A stretch of 32,697 bases of DNA, from positions 1 to 32,697 of the forward strand of contig JAGMAB010000003.1 in NCBI GenBank assembly GCA_023131055.1, written 5' to 3'. How positions within the stretch are numbered: the first letter of the stretch is position 1; each line of letters opens with the position of its first letter. Below are positions 1 to 9,426 of the stretch, one piece after another. This stretch comes from Candidatus Parcubacteria bacterium. GTDB taxonomy: Bacteria > Patescibacteriota > Minisyncoccia > Minisyncoccales > JAGMAB01. Position numbers and translations under genes: made by a program. The notes below the pieces were generated by a model. It ran no database searches. It had not been told where the DNA came from and saw only the letters and a list, made by a program, of their open reading frames with translations.

Positions 1-1308
1 TTTGTGAAGACAAATCAATATTCTTGTTTTCATCAAAAACCGCGAGCGCAAAAGGGGCAGAAAGTAAAAAAAGGAGATGTTTTAGCGGATGGCGGAGCAA
101 TCTCACGGGGCTGTTTGGCTTTGGGCAAGAATATTTTAGTGGCTTTTATTCCCTGGCGGGGAGGAAATTACGAGGACGCTATTATACTATCTGAACGGTT
201 GGTTAAAGATGACGCTTATACATCAATTCATATTGAGAGTTTTGGCTGCGATGTGAGGGATACGAAGTTAGGACCGGAAATTACTTCAGGAGATATTCCC
301 AATGTTTCGGAAGAAAAACTCAAGGATTTGGACGAAGAAGGAATTATTCGCATTGGAGCCGAAGTGGGACCAAATAATATTTTAGTCGGAAAAATTTCGC
401 CAAAAGGCGAGACAGACATTACTGCCGAGGAACGGCTGCTGCGCGCGATTTTTGGAGAAAAAGCAAGAGAAGTTAAAGATACTTCTCTTTTAATGGAACA
501 CGGAAAGAAGGGAAGAGTGGTTGGAGTAAAGGTTTTTTCCAGAGACGCGGGACATAAACTGGAACCCGGAGTAATAAAAAGAATTGAAGTAGAAGTGGCT
601 GAAATCAGAAAAGTTCAGGCAGGAGATAAATTAGCGGGCAGGCACGGAAACAAAGGAGTGGTGTCTATGGTTTTGCAGGAAGAAGAAATGCCGTTCTTGG
701 AAGATGGGACTCCTGTTGATATAATTTTAAATCCATTGGGCGTTGTGTCGCGAATGAATCTTGGACAGATTCTGGAAACGCATCTGGGCTGGGCAGCCAA
801 GAAATTAGGATATTACGCAATAACTCCTTCTTTATCAGGAGCAAACGAGAAAGATATAAAAGAAGAATTAAAAAAAGCCGGTATTCCTGAAGACGGAAAA
901 ATTGTTTTGTATGACGGACGGACCGGTTTGGCTTTTCCGAAAAAAATTACGGCGGGCCAGATTTATATGATGAAATTAATTCATATGGTTGAGGATAAAA
1001 TTCATATGAGAAGCATTGGACCCTATTCTTTAATTACCCAGCAGCCATTGGGCGGAAAAGCGCAATTTGGAGGACAGAGATTTGGAGAAATGGAGGTTTG
1101 GGCTTTGGAGGGTTATGGAGTTGCTCATATTTTACAAGAGATGCTCACGATAAAATCTGATGATGTTTCAGGCAGAGCGACAACTTATGAGGCGATATTA
1201 AAAGGGGAAAAAATAAAAAATCCAAGCATACCCGCTTCTTTTAATTTATTGGTTAATGAATTAAAGGCGTTGGGGCTTAGTGTTGAAGTGAAGGAGAAGC
1301 CGAAATAA
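1..1308 (+). CDS. rpoB: DNA-directed RNA polymerase subunit beta, C-terminal part (truncated by window start)
   Basis: Contains RpoB signatures [71 protein letters not shown] and [33 protein letters not shown]. Frame is open to the window edge; the GTG at 4 is probably internal. Confidence 0.98.
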   Translation, partial: FVKTNQYSCFHQKPRAQKGQKVKKGDVLADGGAISRGCLALGKNILVAFIPWRGGNYEDAIILSERLVKDDAYTSIHIESFGCDVRDTKLGPEITSGDIPNVSEEKLKDLDEEGIIRIGAEVGPNNILVGKISPKGETDITAEERLLRAIFGEKAREVKDTSLLMEHGKKGRVVGVKVFSRDAGHKLEPGVIKRIEVEVAEIRKVQAGDKLAGRHGNKGVVSMVLQEEEMPFLEDGTPVDIILNPLGVVSRMNLGQILETHLGWAAKKLGYYAITPSLSGANEKDIKEELKKAGIPEDGKIVLYDGRTGLAFPKKITAGQIYMMKLIHMVEDKIHMRSIGPYSLITQQPLGGKAQFGGQRFGEMEVWALEGYGVAHILQEMLTIKSDDVSGRATTYEAILKGEKIKNPSIPASFNLLVNELKALGLSVEVKEKPK

Positions 1309-1313
1309 ATTTT

Positions 1314-4300
1314 ATGCGTGTTGAAGATATACAATCAATTAGGATAAAACTTGCTTCGCCAGAGGATATTTTGAATTGGAGCAATGGCGAGGTTATTAAG
1401 CCGGAAACCATTAATTACCGGACTCAAAGGTCTGAAAAAGACGGTCTTTTTTGCGAGAAAATTTTTGGACCTGAAAAGGATTATCAGTGTTATTGCGGAA
1501 AATACAGGGGGATTAAATATAAGGGGATAATCTGCGACAGGTGCGGAGTTGAGCTTATGAAATCACAGGTGAGGCGGGAAAGAATGGGGCATATTAAATT
1601 AGCCGCTCCTGTTTCTCATATTTGGTTTTTACGGGGACTGCCTTCAAGAATGGGTATTGTTTTAAATACGCCTATTCAGCAAATGGAAAAAGTAATTTAT
1701 TTCGCGGCTTATATTATTACAAAAGTTAATGAAGAAGAAAAGAAAAAAACATTAGAACAGGTTGAGAAAGAATACAAGACGAAATCCAAAAAAGACAAAT
1801 CAAAAGAGTTAAAAGCGCTCAGGGATAAAGTAAGGGAGGAAATTTTGAATATTAAGCCAATGAGAGTTCTTTTTGAAAAAGAGTATTCTGATTTTTCTCT
1901 GAAATACGGGGAAATTTTTGAAGCCGGCACCGGCGCGGAAACCTTGAGAAAAATTTTTGCCGAGATTGATACAAAAAAAGAAATAGCTATTTTAAAAAAG
2001 AAATTAGATAATAATTCATCTGATACGCTTCAGCCAATGGAAAAAAGGAAGACACTAAACCGTTTGAAAATTTTTCAGTCGTTTCAAAAATCAGGAGTAA
2101 GGCCGGAATGGATGTTTCTTACTGTCTTGCCTGTATTGCCTCCTGATTTAAGGCCAATGGTTCAATTAGACGGCGGAAGATACGCTTCTTCTGATTTGAA
2201 TGACCTTTATAGGCGGGTAATTAACCGAAATAACCGTCTTAAATATCTTTTGGAAATTGAGGCGCCGGAAGTTATTGTTAGGAATGAAAAAAGAATGCTT
2301 CAGGAAGCAGTAGACGCTCTTATTGATAATGGTATGAGAAAAGGAACAACTACTTTGGCTACTACCGGCGGCAAACGGCTTTTGAAGTCGCTATCCGACA
2401 TATTAAAAGGCAAACAGGGCAGGTTTCGCCAAAATCTTTTGGGAAAAAGAGTTGATTATTCCGGCAGGTCCGTGATTGTGGTCGGACCCGGATTAAAACT
2501 AAACCAGTGCGGTTTGCCGAAAAAAATGGCTTTGGAACTTTTTAAGCCATTTGTGATAAAAAGAATTCTGGACAAAGAACTTGCTTATAATGTGAGGGGA
2601 GCCGGACGAATAATTGAAGAAGAAGGCCCGGAAGTTTGGGAAATCTTGGAAGAAATTGTTAAAGATAAAATGGTTTTGTTAAATCGCGCGCCTACCTTGC
2701 ATCGTTTGGGCATTCAGGCGTTCCAGCCGATTTTAATTGAAGGAGAAGTAATCCAGCTTCATCCTTTATGTTGCAGCGCGTTTAACGCTGACTTTGACGG
2801 AGATCAGATGGCTGTTCATTTGCCTTTGTCTGATGAGGCGCAAAGAGAAGCAAGGGAGATTATGTCGTCTAATTTAAATCTTTTGAAACCCGCTACCGGG
2901 ACTCCTGTGGTTAGTTTGTCTCAGGATATTATTTTAGGCTGTTATTGTTTGACTGAAATTACTCCGGGAGCAAAAGGCGAAGGAAAAGTTTTTAGCGGTA
3001 CTGAAGAGGCAATTTTAGCTTTTGAAGCGGGAAATATTGATATACACGCCAAGATAAAAATACGAGCACCGCTGAAATCAGCGTCAAATCAGCGTATGAA
3101 TCAGCGTCAAATCAGCGGTTTTTTGGAGACGAGTTTGGGGAGAATACTTTTTAACGAAACATTGCCAAAGGATTTTCCTTTTCAAAATAAATTAATAAGG
3201 TCAAAAGAAATAAAAAAAATAGCAAGTTTAATAATCAGTAAATACAAAAGCGAAGAAGCTCAAAAAGCGCTGGACAAAATTAAGGATTTGGGCTTTGAAT
3301 ATTCCAGCCAGTCAGGTATTAGCTGGGGAATTGATGATTTAATTATACCTCCGCAAAAACCAAAAATCATAGAACAAGCGGAAAAAGAAGTGAACCAGAC
3401 AGACAAATATTTTCAAAAAGGATTGCTGTCTCAGGAGGAAAAAACAGCCAAAATAATTGAGATTTGGACAAGAGCAAAGTCAGAAATTGAGGAATTAGTG
3501 CCTAAAACATTGCCAAAAAACGGTTCCGTGTTTCAGATTGTAAATGCCGGAGCCAGAGGTTCCTGGTCTCAGCCGGTTCAAATGAGCGGAATAAAAGGAC
3601 TGGTTATTAATCCTTTGGGACAGATTATTGAATTCCCTGTAAAGCATTGCTATAAAGAAGGATTTGATGTTTTGGAATATTTTATTTCCACTCATGGGGC
3701 GAGAAAAGGAACGGTGGATACCGCGTTGAGGACTTCCGCCGCCGGTTATTTAACCAGACGATTGGTTGATGTGGCGCACGGAGTAATAATAAACAAAGAG
3801 GATTGCGGAGATAAAAAAGGGATTGATGTTTTTCAGGAAGACGCTGATGAAATTGGGCAGAATTTTCTTTTTAAAATCGTGGGCAGGACTTCGTGCGAGG
3901 ATGTTAAAAACATAGTTAAAACAGGGGAGATTATTGATTGGGAAAAAGGCGAGAAAATAATGGCCGCGGGGATTAAAAAAGTCAGGATTCGGTCTCCTTT
4001 GAGCTGCAAGTTATTAAGAGGGATTTGCCAGAAATGTTATGGCTGGGATTCCGGTTTAAACCAACCGATAAAATTAGGAGGCGCGGTCGGAATTATTGCG
4101 GCGCAGGCAATCGGGGAGCCGGGAACCCAATTGACTTTGAAAACATTTCATACAGGAGGTGTTGCGAGCGGAGGCGATATTACTTCAGGTTTGCCGCGGG
4201 TTCAGGAGGTCTTGGAAGTTAGAATACCCGGGGGTAAGGCGGAAATGGTTTTAGAGGACGGGAAAGTTTTGAAAATAACATCGGATAATATAATAAAAAT

Positions 4301-4874
4301 AAAATCCAAAATCGCGAAAAAAGATGAGGTTGTTGAATATAAGATTCCTTTGAACGCGGCTATTTTAGTGAAACCCGGACAGGTTCTTAAAAAAGGCGAC
4401 CAGCTTTGCGAGGGAAATTTAGATTTGAAAGAAGTGTTTAAAGCGGGAGGACAGGAATTGGTCCAGAGATATATTATAAAAGAAATTCAAAGAATTTATG
4501 TTTCTCAAGGAGTTCAAATTCATGACAAGCATATTGAGGTAATTTGCGGACAGATGTTTTCTAGGATGAAGATTAAAGAGCCGGGAGATTCTTTATTCAG
4601 TTCCGGAGAGATTGTTGAACGGGCAAAATTATTTGAAGAAAACGCTCTGCTGAAAAAAGAGAAAAAAAGATTGGCAGTGGCGGTTCCGATTTTATTGGGA
4701 ATTTCCAAAATTGCTTTGACAACTGATTCGTTTTTGTCAGCTGCTTCTTTTCAGGAAACATCCAGAGTTTTGATTAAGGCGGCTATTATCGGGAAGGAGG
4801 ATAAATTGAGAGGATTGAAAGAGAATGTAATAATTGGTAAACTGATACCAGCAGGCACTGGGTTCAAGAAATAG
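1314..4874 (+). CDS. rpoC: DNA-directed RNA polymerase subunit beta'
   Basis: CYCGKYRGIKYKGIICDRCGVE zinc site, NADFDGDQMAVHLPLS catalytic motif, RAPTLHRLGIQAFQP. Lies 5 nt downstream of rpoB. Confidence 0.99.
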   Translation: MRVEDIQSIRIKLASPEDILNWSNGEVIKPETINYRTQRSEKDGLFCEKIFGPEKDYQCYCGKYRGIKYKGIICDRCGVELMKSQVRRERMGHIKLAAPVSHIWFLRGLPSRMGIVLNTPIQQMEKVIYFAAYIITKVNEEEKKKTLEQVEKEYKTKSKKDKSKELKALRDKVREEILNIKPMRVLFEKEYSDFSLKYGEIFEAGTGAETLRKIFAEIDTKKEIAILKKKLDNNSSDTLQPMEKRKTLNRLKIFQSFQKSGVRPEWMFLTVLPVLPPDLRPMVQLDGGRYASSDLNDLYRRVINRNNRLKYLLEIEAPEVIVRNEKRMLQEAVDALIDNGMRKGTTTLATTGGKRLLKSLSDILKGKQGRFRQNLLGKRVDYSGRSVIVVGPGLKLNQCGLPKKMALELFKPFVIKRILDKELAYNVRGAGRIIEEEGPEVWEILEEIVKDKMVLLNRAPTLHRLGIQAFQPILIEGEVIQLHPLCCSAFNADFDGDQMAVHLPLSDEAQREAREIMSSNLNLLKPATGTPVVSLSQDIILGCYCLTEITPGAKGEGKVFSGTEEAILAFEAGNIDIHAKIKIRAPLKSASNQRMNQRQISGFLETSLGRILFNETLPKDFPFQNKLIRSKEIKKIASLIISKYKSEEAQKALDKIKDLGFEYSSQSGISWGIDDLIIPPQKPKIIEQAEKEVNQTDKYFQKGLLSQEEKTAKIIEIWTRAKSEIEELVPKTLPKNGSVFQIVNAGARGSWSQPVQMSGIKGLVINPLGQIIEFPVKHCYKEGFDVLEYFISTHGARKGTVDTALRTSAAGYLTRRLVDVAHGVIINKEDCGDKKGIDVFQEDADEIGQNFLFKIVGRTSCEDVKNIVKTGEIIDWEKGEKIMAAGIKKVRIRSPLSCKLLRGICQKCYGWDSGLNQPIKLGGAVGIIAAQAIGEPGTQLTLKTFHTGGVASGGDITSGLPRVQEVLEVRIPGGKAEMVLEDGKVLKITSDNIIKIKSKIAKKDEVVEYKIPLNAAILVKPGQVLKKGDQLCEGNLDLKEVFKAGGQELVQRYIIKEIQRIYVSQGVQIHDKHIEVICGQMFSRMKIKEPGDSLFSSGEIVERAKLFEENALLKKEKKRLAVAVPILLGISKIALTTDSFLSAASFQETSRVLIKAAIIGKEDKLRGLKENVIIGKLIPAGTGFKK
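3069..3118 (+). repeat. AATCAGCGT short tandem/inverted repeat block inside rpoC
   Basis: ccgctgaaatcagcgtcaaatcagcgtatgaatcagcgtcaaatcagcgg: four AATCAGCG units at ~12 nt spacing plus an outer CCGCTGA/TCAGCGG inverted pair; reading frame kept. Confidence 0.8.
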
Positions 4875-4875
4875 G

Positions 4876-5043
4876 TCGCTCCGCAGAACTGACTCGGGGG
4901 GACACGCAGTCAGCTAGTTATAAAATAGAATTTAATTTCAGCTGCTGCTGTTTCTCGCCGAGCCTTAATTTCCTTAAATAATACAAACTTTTTCTTGGGC
5001 TCGGCTGCGAAGCGTCCCCCCTTATCAGTTCTGCTTCGCTCCC
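4876..5043. repeat. Imperfect long inverted-repeat (MITE/REP-like) element between rpoC and ftsK
   Basis: Left arm CAGAACTGACTCGGGGGGAC (4883-4902) pairs with right arm GTCCCCCCTTATCAGTTCTG (5014-5033); flanked by CGCTCCG/GCTTCGCT. A nested GCCGAGCC...GGGCTCGGC inverted repeat lies inside. Confidence 0.75.
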
Positions 5044-5065
5044 TTAACAGTCTTGCTTTACTCTA

Positions 5066-7177
5066 ATGGCAAAAAAGCATAACAAAAACAAAAAAACTTT
5101 TGAAAAAGAAAAGAAGCGATTTTTGCGGTTTACTCTACCGGAAGAGATTAAAAAATGGATTTGGGGCGTTTGTTTGACGATTTTGGCTATAATTATCGCT
5201 TTGAGTTTTTTTGATTTAGCGGGACCGGCTGGCAAGGCAATGATGTCCGGGTTTCTTTTTTTAATCGGTAAAGCGGTTTTTATTTTGCCTTTGATATTAG
5301 TATTAGCCGGCTTGGTTTTTTTAATAACCAAACGCAAGAAAGTTTTAGGAATTGAGTTTCTGGCAATTTCTATTTTGATTTTCGGCGCTGCCGGACTTCT
5401 TGAGTGTTTAACACCCGACCTTAAACAAGGGGGGTGGCTGGGGTATGTTTTTACCTGGCCATTTCTAAAATTTTTTGGGATTTTGGTAACTCAAATTATT
5501 TCCGGCGGAATAATTCTTATAGGCATTTTAATTTTCTGGCATTTGCTGGGACCGTCAATTAAAGAAGAAAAACCGGATGAAGAAAAGAAACAGGGTCTGA
5601 TTAAAAAAATCTTTGCTCCTAAATTCAAGGTCAAGGAAATTGAGCCAGTTCCAACAGCGCCGGAAAGAGAAAACAAAATTATTGAAAAACCTTTGGAAAT
5701 AAAAGCAAAGCCAATAGGCAAGTATAATCTTCCCGGGTTGGATTTATTGGAGAAAGAAAAAGAAATGCCTTCTGCCGGCGACATACGGGTAAATTCGGCG
5801 ATTATCAAAAAAACATTGGAGAATTTTGATATTCCGGTTGAAATGTCGCAAATAAGCATTGGTCCTACGGTTACCCAGTATTCTTTGAAACCCGCGGAAG
5901 GAATAAAATTAACAAAAATTACTACTTTGTCCAATGATTTGTCTTTGGCTTTGGCAGCGCATCCAATCAGGATAGAGGCGCCTATTCCGGGAAAGCCGTT
6001 GGTGGGGATTGAAGTGCCTAACAGGGCAAGGGCGCGGGTGCGGTTAAGGGATTTAATTGCCAATAATAATTTTTTTCAGGGTTCGTGCCTGAATTTTGCT
6101 TTGGGAAAAGATGTTTCAGGAAATATGATGTATGCGGATTTGGCTCGGATGCCGCATTTGTTAGTTGCCGGCGCTACCGGCACGGGCAAGACAATTTTTT
6201 TGAATACTTTGCTTTTATCGTTTCTTTACAGGAATTCTCCGGAACAATTAAGGTTGATTTTAGTTGACCCTAAAAGAGTGGAATTTCCGGTTTATAAGGA
6301 TTTGCCGCATCTTTTGTGTCCAGTAATTTTTGACGCGCAAAAAACAATTAACGCTTTGAAATGGTTAGTTTCGGAAATGGAAAGAAGATTTGATTTGCTG
6401 GCGGCCGCTAAAACCAGAGACATTGAAAGTTATAATCAAGACAGGGCAAAAGCAGAGGAAGAGCCATTGCCTTATATTGTTTTGGTTATTGACGAGTTGG
6501 CTGATTTAATGGCCGCCCGCGGCAGGGAAATAGAAGGAGCCGTTGTGCGTTTGGCTCAAATGGCGCGCGCGGTAGGAATTCATTTGATTGTGGCGACTCA
6601 AAGGCCTTCTGTTGAAGTCATTACAGGGTTAATTAAAGCAAACATTACCGCGCGTATTACTTTTCAGGTTGCTTCACAAGTTGATTCCAGAACTATTTTA
6701 GATATGGCCGGCGCGGAGAAACTTTTGGGATTAGGGGATTTGCTTTTTATTTCAGCCCAGCTCACAAAACCAAAAAGAATTCAAGGTCCTTTTGTTTCGG
6801 AAAAAGAAGTGAGGAGGGTAGTTCAGTATATAAAAAACCAAAACCCGCAGCTCAAAGATAAAGAAGACGAAGAGGGATTTTTAGAAAATCATTTAGCGGA
6901 AGACCTTGAAAAAAGTCTGGAAACTACGGTTGAAGGAGAAAGCGCGGATTTTTATCAGGGAGAAGATCCTTTATACGAGGAAGCGAAAAGAATAGTAATT
7001 GAATCAAAAAAGGCGTCTGCGTCTCTTTTACAGCGGCGGTTGCGGCTTGGTTACGCGCGCGCGGCGCGCTTAATTGATATGCTGGAAAATAAAGGAATAG
7101 TAGGGCCCGGCGATGGAGCCAAACCGCGCGAGATTTTGATTAAGACAGAAGAAGAGGATGAGTGGCAAAAGGTATAA
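5066..7177 (+). CDS. ftsK: DNA translocase FtsK/SpoIIIE family
   Basis: N-terminal TM segments, Walker A GATGTGKT, VIDELADLMA, ATQRPSVEVITGLIKANITARI, C-terminal gamma-like winged helix (YARAARLIDMLENKGIVGP). Confidence 0.97.
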   Translation: MAKKHNKNKKTFEKEKKRFLRFTLPEEIKKWIWGVCLTILAIIIALSFFDLAGPAGKAMMSGFLFLIGKAVFILPLILVLAGLVFLITKRKKVLGIEFLAISILIFGAAGLLECLTPDLKQGGWLGYVFTWPFLKFFGILVTQIISGGIILIGILIFWHLLGPSIKEEKPDEEKKQGLIKKIFAPKFKVKEIEPVPTAPERENKIIEKPLEIKAKPIGKYNLPGLDLLEKEKEMPSAGDIRVNSAIIKKTLENFDIPVEMSQISIGPTVTQYSLKPAEGIKLTKITTLSNDLSLALAAHPIRIEAPIPGKPLVGIEVPNRARARVRLRDLIANNNFFQGSCLNFALGKDVSGNMMYADLARMPHLLVAGATGTGKTIFLNTLLLSFLYRNSPEQLRLILVDPKRVEFPVYKDLPHLLCPVIFDAQKTINALKWLVSEMERRFDLLAAAKTRDIESYNQDRAKAEEEPLPYIVLVIDELADLMAARGREIEGAVVRLAQMARAVGIHLIVATQRPSVEVITGLIKANITARITFQVASQVDSRTILDMAGAEKLLGLGDLLFISAQLTKPKRIQGPFVSEKEVRRVVQYIKNQNPQLKDKEDEEGFLENHLAEDLEKSLETTVEGESADFYQGEDPLYEEAKRIVIESKKASASLLQRRLRLGYARAARLIDMLENKGIVGPGDGAKPREILIKTEEEDEWQKV

Positions 7178-7184
7178 ATTATTG

Positions 7185-7190
7185 TATAAT
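7185..7190 (+). promoter_or_regulatory. Putative recA -10 box (TATAAT)
   Basis: attgTATAATtaatgcatgc about 10 nt before the inverted-repeat element upstream of recA; no clear -35. Confidence 0.4.
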
Positions 7191-7199
7191 TAATGCATG

Positions 7200-7278
7200 C
7201 CCCGTAGTAGAATTTCAAAAGTCCCTACGGGACAAACGAAAATTTTTTAGAAATTTTATTTGAAATTTCACTACGGGG
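7200..7278. repeat. CCCCGTAGT inverted-repeat element, copy 1 (abuts recA start)
   Basis: Left arm CCCCGTAGTAGAATTTCAAA and right arm TTTGAAATTTCACTACGGGG are near-perfect inverted repeats; the interior holds GTCCCTACGGGAC. Confidence 0.9.
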
Positions 7279-7279
7279 T

Positions 7280-8275
7280 ATGGCAAAAGAAAAAAAAGAA
7301 TTAAAAAAGGACTTGCAGGAAGCGGTGGATGAGATTAAGCAGCGGTTTGGCGAGGGCGCGATTATGACATTGAAAGAAATCAGGCCAGTAGATGTTGATA
7401 TAATTTCTACCGGCTGTATGTCTTTGGATAATATCTTGGGAGTGAACGGAGTTCCGCGAGGCAGGGTAATTGAAATTTTTGGAGGTGAGTCATCTGGAAA
7501 AACTACTTTATCCCTGCATATTTTAGCGGAAGCGCAAAAACAAGGAGGTGTTTGCGCTTTTGTTGACGCGGAACACGCTTTAGACCCTGATTATGCCAAG
7601 AAAATCGGAGTAAATACTGATGATTTAATGATTTCCCAGCCGGATTCAGGCGAACAAGCCCTGCAGATTGTTGAGACATTGGTTAAATCAGGAGAGGTTG
7701 ATGTGATTGTTGTTGATTCAGTTGCGGCTTTGGTTCCTAAAACAGAGATTGACGGAGAAATGGGAGAATTTCAAATAGGGCTTCAGGCGCGTTTAATGTC
7801 GCAGGCGTGCAGAAAACTATCAGGCATTATTTCCAAGACAAAGACACTGGTTGTTTTCTTAAATCAGACGCGGATGAAAATCGGGATTTCTTGGGGAAAT
7901 CCGGAAACAACACCGGGAGGATTGGCGTTAAAATTTTACGCTTCCGTGAGAATAAATTTGAAAAGAATTGCCCAGATAAAATACAAAGATGAAATTATCG
8001 GCAATCGCGTTAGAGCCAAAATTGTTAAAAATAAAGTTGCGGCTCCTTTCAAAACCTGTGAATTTGATATTTATTATAATGAGGGAATATCAAAATTTTC
8101 AGATATTATCAATGTCGGATTAAAAAAAGGAGTAATAAAAAAAGCCGGGAATTCATATAGTTTTGAGAATACCAAGCTTGGAGTTGGTTTTGAAGCAGCC
8201 AAAAAATTCTTGAAAGAAAACCCGGAGATTATGAAAAAGATTAAAAAAGCAATTTTAATCAGTAATGAGGAGTAA
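7280..8275 (+). CDS. recA: Recombinase RecA
   Basis: [13 protein letters not shown] Walker [43 protein letters not shown]. Confidence 0.99.
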   Translation: MAKEKKELKKDLQEAVDEIKQRFGEGAIMTLKEIRPVDVDIISTGCMSLDNILGVNGVPRGRVIEIFGGESSGKTTLSLHILAEAQKQGGVCAFVDAEHALDPDYAKKIGVNTDDLMISQPDSGEQALQIVETLVKSGEVDVIVVDSVAALVPKTEIDGEMGEFQIGLQARLMSQACRKLSGIISKTKTLVVFLNQTRMKIGISWGNPETTPGGLALKFYASVRINLKRIAQIKYKDEIIGNRVRAKIVKNKVAAPFKTCEFDIYYNEGISKFSDIINVGLKKGVIKKAGNSYSFENTKLGVGFEAAKKFLKENPEIMKKIKKAILISNEE

Positions 8276-8311
8276 TGGGGTCAAACCCCTTTCTGTTGGG
8301 GATTGACCCCA
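8276..8311. repeat. GGGGTC...GACCCC hairpin filling the recA/rpsR convergent intergenic space
   Basis: tggggtcaaacccc-tttctgtt-ggggattgacccca: 14-nt arms with one mismatch and an 8-nt loop; spans exactly from after the recA stop to before the rpsR stop. Confidence 0.9.
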
Positions 8312-8512
8312 TCAGTCTTTGGAGGTGTGGGACATTAAACCTAAAACACGAGCCCGCTTTATTGCTTTACTCAATTTTCTTTGATGTTTGGAGCAAACGC
8401 CGGTTCTTTTTTTTGGCCTAATTTTTCCCAAACTGGATATAAAACGGCGGAGCAGTTCCGTGTCTTTGAAATCAATATCTTTAATGTTTTTTTGGCAAAA
8501 ATAACAAGGCAT
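8312..8512 (-). CDS. rpsR: 30S ribosomal protein S18
   Basis: CYFCQKNIKDIDFKDTELLRRFISSLGKIRPKKRTGVCSKHQRKLSKAIKRARVLGLM; rpsF-ssb-rpsR order. Confidence 0.97.
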   Translation of the reverse strand: MPCYFCQKNIKDIDFKDTELLRRFISSLGKIRPKKRTGVCSKHQRKLSKAIKRARVLGLMSHTSKD

Positions 8513-8513
8513 T

Positions 8514-8960
8514 TTATAATGGAATATCTTTTACGTCTATTTCTTTTTCTTCAATAATCGGGATTTCCTCTTTTGGCGCTTCAGGCGCTTCTTTTTCTTG
8601 TAAAGGAATTTCAGGAGCTGGGGCATTCCCGATTGTTCTTGGTCCTAATTGCAATCGTTCGGTAATAATTTCCGTCCGCCAATGTTTATTGCCGCTGGAA
8701 TCCTGCCAGGTTCTGGTTTGAATTCTTCCTTCAATTAAAACCATTGACCCTTTTTTTAAGTATTGCTGGGCGATTTCAGCTGTTTTTCCAAAAGCAACGA
8801 TGTTATGAAATTCGGTTTGTTCCTGTTTTTGTCTGTCTTTATCGTAAAAAACTCTGTTTGTGGCAACTCCAAAATTAGCCACTAATGAGCCGGATGGCAA
8901 GGTTTTTGCTTCCGGGTCTCGGGTAAGATTTCCTAAAACAAACGCTTTATTCAAGTTCAT
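8514..8960 (-). CDS. ssb: Single-stranded DNA-binding protein
   Basis: MNLNKAFVLGNLTRDPEAKTLPSGSLVANFGVATNR...GSMVLIEGRIQTRTWQD OB-fold; conserved context. Confidence 0.97.
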   Translation of the reverse strand: MNLNKAFVLGNLTRDPEAKTLPSGSLVANFGVATNRVFYDKDRQKQEQTEFHNIVAFGKTAEIAQQYLKKGSMVLIEGRIQTRTWQDSSGNKHWRTEIITERLQLGPRTIGNAPAPEIPLQEKEAPEAPKEEIPIIEEKEIDVKDIPL

Positions 8961-8980
8961 ATTTTGTTTTTATTTTAATT

Positions 8981-9361
8981 TTATTCTAAAATTTCTTCTA
9001 ATTTTTTAGCGATATTTTTTAATTCAACCTTTTTTTCTTTTGTTTCAATAATCGGTTTAATCGGTTTAACCCGCTCTTTTTTGAGCTTTGAACTGATACG
9101 GGGTTTGTTCAAGAGCATATAGCGGGAAATTTGTTTTTCCATACTCAATTTTTTCCGGAGAGCTTCCAAGTTTTCAGGGTCGCAGCGAAAATTTAAAGTA
9201 GTTACATAAAATTCATTTTGTCTTTTTCTCATTAAAGGATTTACTGCGTCTAAAACTCCTTTTTCTTCCTGAACCAAAGAACATATTTTCTGGGAAAATT
9301 CTTTGGCTTGTTCTTCTGAAAACTCGTGTGATATTAAATATGTGAGCTCGTAAAGTTTCAT
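8981..9361 (-). CDS. rpsF: 30S ribosomal protein S6
   Basis: MKLYELTYLIS start and S6-like length; upstream of ssb and rpsR. Confidence 0.93.
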   Translation of the reverse strand: MKLYELTYLISHEFSEEQAKEFSQKICSLVQEEKGVLDAVNPLMRKRQNEFYVTTLNFRCDPENLEALRKKLSMEKQISRYMLLNKPRISSKLKKERVKPIKPIIETKEKKVELKNIAKKLEEILE

Positions 9362-9426
9362 ATAACTTGTTGTAAATTCTATAAGAGTATATTATAATAA
9401 AAATATTAACTCGTCAAATAAAAAAA

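Noticed and set aside
228-419. Minus-strand ORFs antisense to rpoB, rpoC, ftsK, groEL and dnaG in the track
   Set aside because: They lie entirely opposite well-supported conserved genes, have no recognisable motifs, and are expected by-products of codon usage.
3060-3120. CRISPR-like array in rpoC
   Set aside because: Units are ~12 nt with no spacers and lie in a coding frame; this is a short tandem repeat.
4025-4222. Alternate-frame plus-strand ORFs inside rpoC (also 6085-6267, 7807-7992, 29315-29569, 31452-31730)
   Set aside because: Nested in essential genes in another frame, without RBS or family signal.
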